From Clostridium_X cadaveris (GTDB taxonomy: Bacteria > Bacillota > Clostridia > Clostridiales > Clostridiaceae): a stretch of DNA of 64,000 nt. How positions within the stretch are numbered: position 1 is the stretch's first letter; each line of letters starts with the position of its first letter. The position numbers and the translations under genes were made by a program. Positions 61,156 through 64,000 of this stretch are shown one piece after another. Below the pieces are notes generated by a model. The model was not told the DNA's origin. It saw only the letters and a program-made list of their open reading frames with translations, and made no database searches. The stretch is taken from the NCBI RefSeq assembly GCF_039521325.1, contig NZ_BAAACD010000011.1; one strand, written 5' to 3'.

Positions 61156-62001
61156 CTAAAAAATGGAATACCCGCCGTCAATCGGAATATCGATACCAGT
61201 GATGTAGGATGAGGCATCACTAGCAAGGAACAAAAGTGCACCTTGTAATTCTTCTGTTGTTCCAAAACGTTTGATTGGGACAACTTTAAGGCAAGCGTCG
61301 TGCCCAGTTTTGTCCATCACACCTTCATGAATACCAGACCAGACATAACTTGGCGAAATTGTATTTACACGAATTCTGTAAGGAGCAAGACTGGCAGCCA
61401 TATAACGTGCCATCTGGGAAACACCTGCTTTTGCGGTACCATAAGCAAATGCGGGAGAAGGATTTCCACCGATAAGTTTTACATTATAACCAGATGATGA
61501 AGAGGTTATAATGATGGAACCTCCGTGGTTGTGTTTGCGCATAATGCGTTGTGCTGTTTGAGCTGTCAAAAAAGCTCCGTTTAAGTCGATATCAATGACT
61601 TTTTTCCATGTTTCATAAGAAACATCCACATCGTCTCCTGAAAGGCATGCACCAGCATTAATATGGGCGATATCTACGGTTCCAAGTTCACGAATTAAAT
61701 CTTTTTCCAATTGGTCAACCTGCTCTTTATCAGAAACATCGCAGTAAAGTGGTATTATCTTTACCCCATACCGTTTAGACATTTCTTCTGCAAGAGGGGC
61801 TAGCCTTTCTTGGGAAGTAGGAGTACCAACTAAAGCAACATCAGCTCCTGCTTCTGCCCATGCAGTAGCAATATTACGCCCGATACCACCTGCACCGCCG
61901 GTAACGAATCCCTTTTTACCTTTTAGAGAAAACTTGTCCATTACCTTATATTCTGGACTTCGCCATTTGTCTTTGGGATAAATGTTGTAAAATTCTGACA
62001 T
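61156..62001 (-). CDS. Short-chain dehydrogenase/reductase, polyol type (copy 2)
   Basis: This is a close paralogue of copy 1: same length (281 aa), same MSEFYxIYPKD start and same IPIDGGYSIF end, with substitutions such as VGTP for VDIP after strand 2, TSSSSGYNVKLIGG for TSSLSAYNANFIGG and MAASLAPYRIRV for MAAGLAPYGIRV. The Ser, Tyr and Lys are kept. Loss of the Asp after strand 2 may shift cofactor choice towards NADP. It is divergent from the LysR gene and probably controlled by it. GGAGG precedes the ATG. Confidence 0.85.
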   Translation of the reverse strand: MSEFYNIYPKDKWRSPEYKVMDKFSLKGKKGFVTGGAGGIGRNIATAWAEAGADVALVGTPTSQERLAPLAEEMSKRYGVKIIPLYCDVSDKEQVDQLEKDLIRELGTVDIAHINAGACLSGDDVDVSYETWKKVIDIDLNGAFLTAQTAQRIMRKHNHGGSIIITSSSSGYNVKLIGGNPSPAFAYGTAKAGVSQMARYMAASLAPYRIRVNTISPSYVWSGIHEGVMDKTGHDACLKVVPIKRFGTTEELQGALLFLASDASSYITGIDIPIDGGYSIF

Positions 62002-62205
62002 AAAATAATATCCTCCTTAATTAAAATACGAATCGCTTTGTATTGCTTGATTTAATGACAATATATCGCTATAATAAAGTGATGACAAATACCAATAAAC
62101 TATATCCGTGATATAGAGAGTGGGAATATTGCTGTATTTGAATGGCTTTTATATAAATCGGTTATTTTGCACAATGTCATGCAAATTTACAGGAGGTAGA
62201 TAATA

Positions 62206-63168
62206 GTGAAAATCAAACAACTAGAATATCTTCTTGAGGTAGTAGAATGCGGCTCCATTTCAAAAGCCGCACAGCAACTTTTTGTCAGTCAGCCAAGCCT
62301 TACGAAATCCATTATGGGATTGGAAGAGGAATATGGCATTCAGATTCTTATCAGAAACCCAAGAGGTATTGAGCTAACGGAGGAAGGGAAAAGATTTGTT
62401 CATTACGCACAAGGAGTATTGACAGCGGCTCGATCTTTAAAGAGTAATTTTAACCTTGAAAACAGGGAAGAGAGTTCACGGCTTTTTATTGCCGCACAGC
62501 AACTTGATTTTATATATGATTTAATCTATAAGACGTATTTGGATAATAAGATGTCATGTATTCATTACAATTTAGTGGAAACTGATCGAAATACTGTTAC
62601 CAAAATGGTGTTGGAACGTAAAGTTGATTTGGGATTTCTAGTACGTAGCAACACAGATGCAAAAACGTACTTATGGTCTTCTAATGCCAAAAGATTGAAG
62701 TTATATCCTCTGGATAGTGCGGAGGCTTATGTTTGCATTGGACCAAAATCTCCTTATTATGACTGTAAAAGTTTAACATATGAACAGTGTGAACAAAATC
62801 TTCATGTGGCATTGGATATGGAGGAGGCTGCTAGTCAGAATTTATATGTCGATAATTCCAATAATCATTTCAATATGAAGCGAATCATTTTTTTAAATTC
62901 TATAAGTGCTTGTGAGCATTTTTTACTTCAGACGGATGCACTGATGTATGTAGCTAAATGGGCAGTGGGATGTTTTAAAAATCCCCAAATACGTGCTATC
63001 CCGGTTAGTGATTCTACACCTCATACTCTAGAACTTTTATGGATTAAACGAGCAGGAGAGCCTCTTTCTCAGACGGAAAAACAATTTGTTCAACATCTGT
63101 ATCAGCAATTTAATTTAAAAATGCCTGATGAGCTTCTTCATTCGGATATAAGTGACACGGTAATATAG
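62206..63168 (+). CDS. LysR-family transcriptional regulator
   Basis: The 320-aa protein has the N-terminal winged HTH (QLEYLLEVVECGSISKAAQQLFVSQPSLTKSIMGLEEEYGIQIL) and a LysR effector domain. GTG 62206 lies behind AGGAGG. It is divergent from the SDR/transketolase genes across a 204-bp region containing the repeated T-N11-A-like elements, so it most likely activates them on sensing a pathway sugar. Complete. Confidence 0.9.
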   Translation: MKIKQLEYLLEVVECGSISKAAQQLFVSQPSLTKSIMGLEEEYGIQILIRNPRGIELTEEGKRFVHYAQGVLTAARSLKSNFNLENREESSRLFIAAQQLDFIYDLIYKTYLDNKMSCIHYNLVETDRNTVTKMVLERKVDLGFLVRSNTDAKTYLWSSNAKRLKLYPLDSAEAYVCIGPKSPYYDCKSLTYEQCEQNLHVALDMEEAASQNLYVDNSNNHFNMKRIIFLNSISACEHFLLQTDALMYVAKWAVGCFKNPQIRAIPVSDSTPHTLELLWIKRAGEPLSQTEKQFVQHLYQQFNLKMPDELLHSDISDTVI

Positions 63169-63265
63169 CCAAATGGGATTTTATTAGGGATAATTGGTAA
63201 AACTCATTTTGTGTTGTGAAAATTTCGGTATCAAATAATAGAGTGCATTGAGGTGAATAAAAACA

Positions 63266-63285
63266 GTGGCTACATTTTGGCTACA
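63266..63285 (+). repeat. Right paired recombination-type site
   Basis: GTGGCTACA TT TTGGCTACA matches the left site (52312-52331) at 17 of 20 positions with the same spacing and orientation. It marks the probable right end of the mobilizable element. The 63169-63370 interval otherwise contains no gene. Confidence 0.6.
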
Positions 63286-63373
63286 AAAACATTACGGACG
63301 AAGCGGATTGTGCGGATAATCAATCATAAAATATATATAAAGCGAATTGATAATACACTTTATAAGCGTTCGT

Positions 63374-63565
63374 ATGAATGTAAAAGACGAGTATGATTAT
63401 GAAAAATTTCATCTTACAATGCATTGCTTCTTATCAGAAGTGACAGATGGACATTTAAAGTTAAATACTCATAATGATGCAAAATGGATAGAGTTAGATG
63501 AATTGAACAACCCTAGATGGGTTCCGGCAGATATTCTAGTTGTAAAAGCTATAAAAAACATGTAA
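63374..63565 (+). pseudogene. NUDIX hydrolase C-terminal fragment
   Basis: The frame reads YDYEKFHLTMHCFLSE then LKLNTHNDAKWIELDELNNPRWVPADILVVKAI, which is the C-terminal third of an 8-oxo-dGTP diphosphatase (MutT-like). The Nudix box and N-terminus are missing. Sequence upstream of about 63374 is unrelated. It lies about 90 bp outside the right end of the mobile element, so the truncation may be linked to that insertion or to an older event. Confidence 0.68.
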
Positions 63566-63571
63566 AAAGAT

Positions 63572-63616
63572 GTGATAATTATTCATATAAGCAGTGAATG
63601 GTTATCACATTTTTTT
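63572..63616 (+). terminator. Intrinsic terminator after the NUDIX fragment
   Basis: ATGTGATAA pairs with TTATCACAT around a 24-nt loop and is followed by a run of eight T. Confidence 0.78.
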
Positions 63617-63710
63617 TAATTTTATGATTTTATAGGAGGTTTTCTAGTTTCCAATGATATAATTAATTTATAATAATGCTAATCAAAATTATGTTTAATG
63701 GGGTGAGAAT

Positions 63711-64000
63711 TTGAAAAGTGCAATATTAGATAAGGGGGAAGAATATTACACTAATCTTTTTAGTGTTTTTGAAGCAATAGAAAATGAGCAGTTAAAATAC
63801 AATTGGCTCATTACAGATTGCGTTTGTTATCCTAACGATGAAAAATTAGAGGAATTATTCTCAAAAGAATATATTTGGCTTTCAGGTGAAGAGCTTACAA
63901 AAATTGTTTACGAAGAAGAGTTTCAATTTATTTGGGGAGTTTTTTCTGGATTTTCTAAAGAGGTTAAGATCGAAGAAATTTTAAAATATGAGCTACCTCT
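63711..64000 (+). CDS. Partial hypothetical protein, DUF2691-like
   Basis: TTG 63711 follows GGGGTGA by 5 nt and the frame stays open to the window edge (96 codons). It reads KSAILDKGEEYYTNLFSVFEAIENEQLKYNWLITDCVCYP and later WLSGEELTKIVYEEEFQFIWGVFSGF, a pattern I associate with DUF2691, a Firmicutes family of unknown function. The C-terminus lies outside the window. Confidence 0.6.
   Translation, partial: MKSAILDKGEEYYTNLFSVFEAIENEQLKYNWLITDCVCYPNDEKLEELFSKEYIWLSGEELTKIVYEEEFQFIWGVFSGFSKEVKIEEILKYELP

Larger units (their letters stand above)
52312..63285. mobile_element. Degenerate integrated mobilizable element with metabolic cargo
   Basis: It contains an integrase at the left edge, an XRE regulator, an HTH protein, CHC2 and D5-type replication genes, an oriT-like region and a relaxase, then a split transketolase, two SDR genes and a LysR gene. 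Paired direct sites TTGGCTACA-NN-TTGGCTACA-like occur at both ends (52312-52331 and 63266-63285). The DNA is clearly richer in G+C than the flanks, suggesting origin in another Firmicute lineage. Nearly every mobility gene is broken. Confidence 0.72.

Overview
The window is AT-rich, has strong AGGAGG-type ribosome binding sites, and carries a Firmicutes-style ethanolamine locus (eutVW two-component system, antitermination hairpins, split regulators). Together these point to a Clostridium sensu stricto gut species. C. perfringens or a relative is my guess, but no rRNA or housekeeping gene is present to fix the species.

Region 1 (1-13.8 kb) is the early and head-assembly part of a siphovirus-like prophage. 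It holds SSB, a Dam methylase, a RuvC-fold nuclease, many small Cys-rich or hypothetical genes, an ArpU-type late regulator, terminase subunits, an SPP1-like portal, a MuF-type minor head protein with a probable toxin tail and an adjacent candidate immunity gene, a scaffold protein and the major capsid protein. It is decaying: SSB starts at ATC, the scaffold gene has an internal stop, and the head-tail connector gene is cut off by an IS21-family element (13.8-16.1 kb) that has lost one end. No tail, lysis or integrase genes follow. To the right are an orphan MNT nucleotidyltransferase with a truncated HEPN partner and a last scrap of prophage-like hairpin sequence.

Region 2 (16.9-27.6 kb) is chromosomal: a BceAB-type ABC transporter with its response regulator and kinase, a dead GNAT/YoaP gene, a zinc-uptake operon (Zur-like regulator behind a perfect inverted-repeat operator, small membrane protein, ZnuA with an internal ZinT domain, ZnuC, ZnuB, lipoprotein), and a divergently placed LCM-type methyltransferase with a palindromic operator.

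Region 3 (27.7-51.8 kb) is the most interesting part. A cobalamin riboswitch with terminator controls a 2001-residue wall-anchored protein ending in a transcobalamin/intrinsic-factor-like pair of domains. It lies directly beside a complete ethanolamine-utilisation microcompartment locus: eutG, S, P, V, W, A, B, C, L, a BMC-SAP shell protein, E, M, T, D, an unknown cargo-like protein, N, a PduT-like shell protein, H and Q. Ethanolamine ammonia-lyase needs adenosylcobalamin, so the neighbouring scavenger makes sense. Three EutV (ANTAR) dual-hairpin/terminator leaders precede eutG, eutS and eutA. The whole ~24 kb segment is flanked by two near-identical direct copies of a ~170 bp three-hairpin repeat.

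Region 4 (52.3-63.3 kb) is visibly richer in G+C and reads as a degenerate mobilizable element. It has an integrase lacking its HxxR box and carrying a frameshift, a frameshifted XRE regulator, CHC2 and D5-type replication genes and a relaxase all with internal stops, and an oriT-like region. Its cargo is a split transketolase plus two duplicated short-chain dehydrogenases and a LysR regulator. Paired TTGGCTACA repeats mark both ends. A NUDIX fragment and the start of one more gene close the window.
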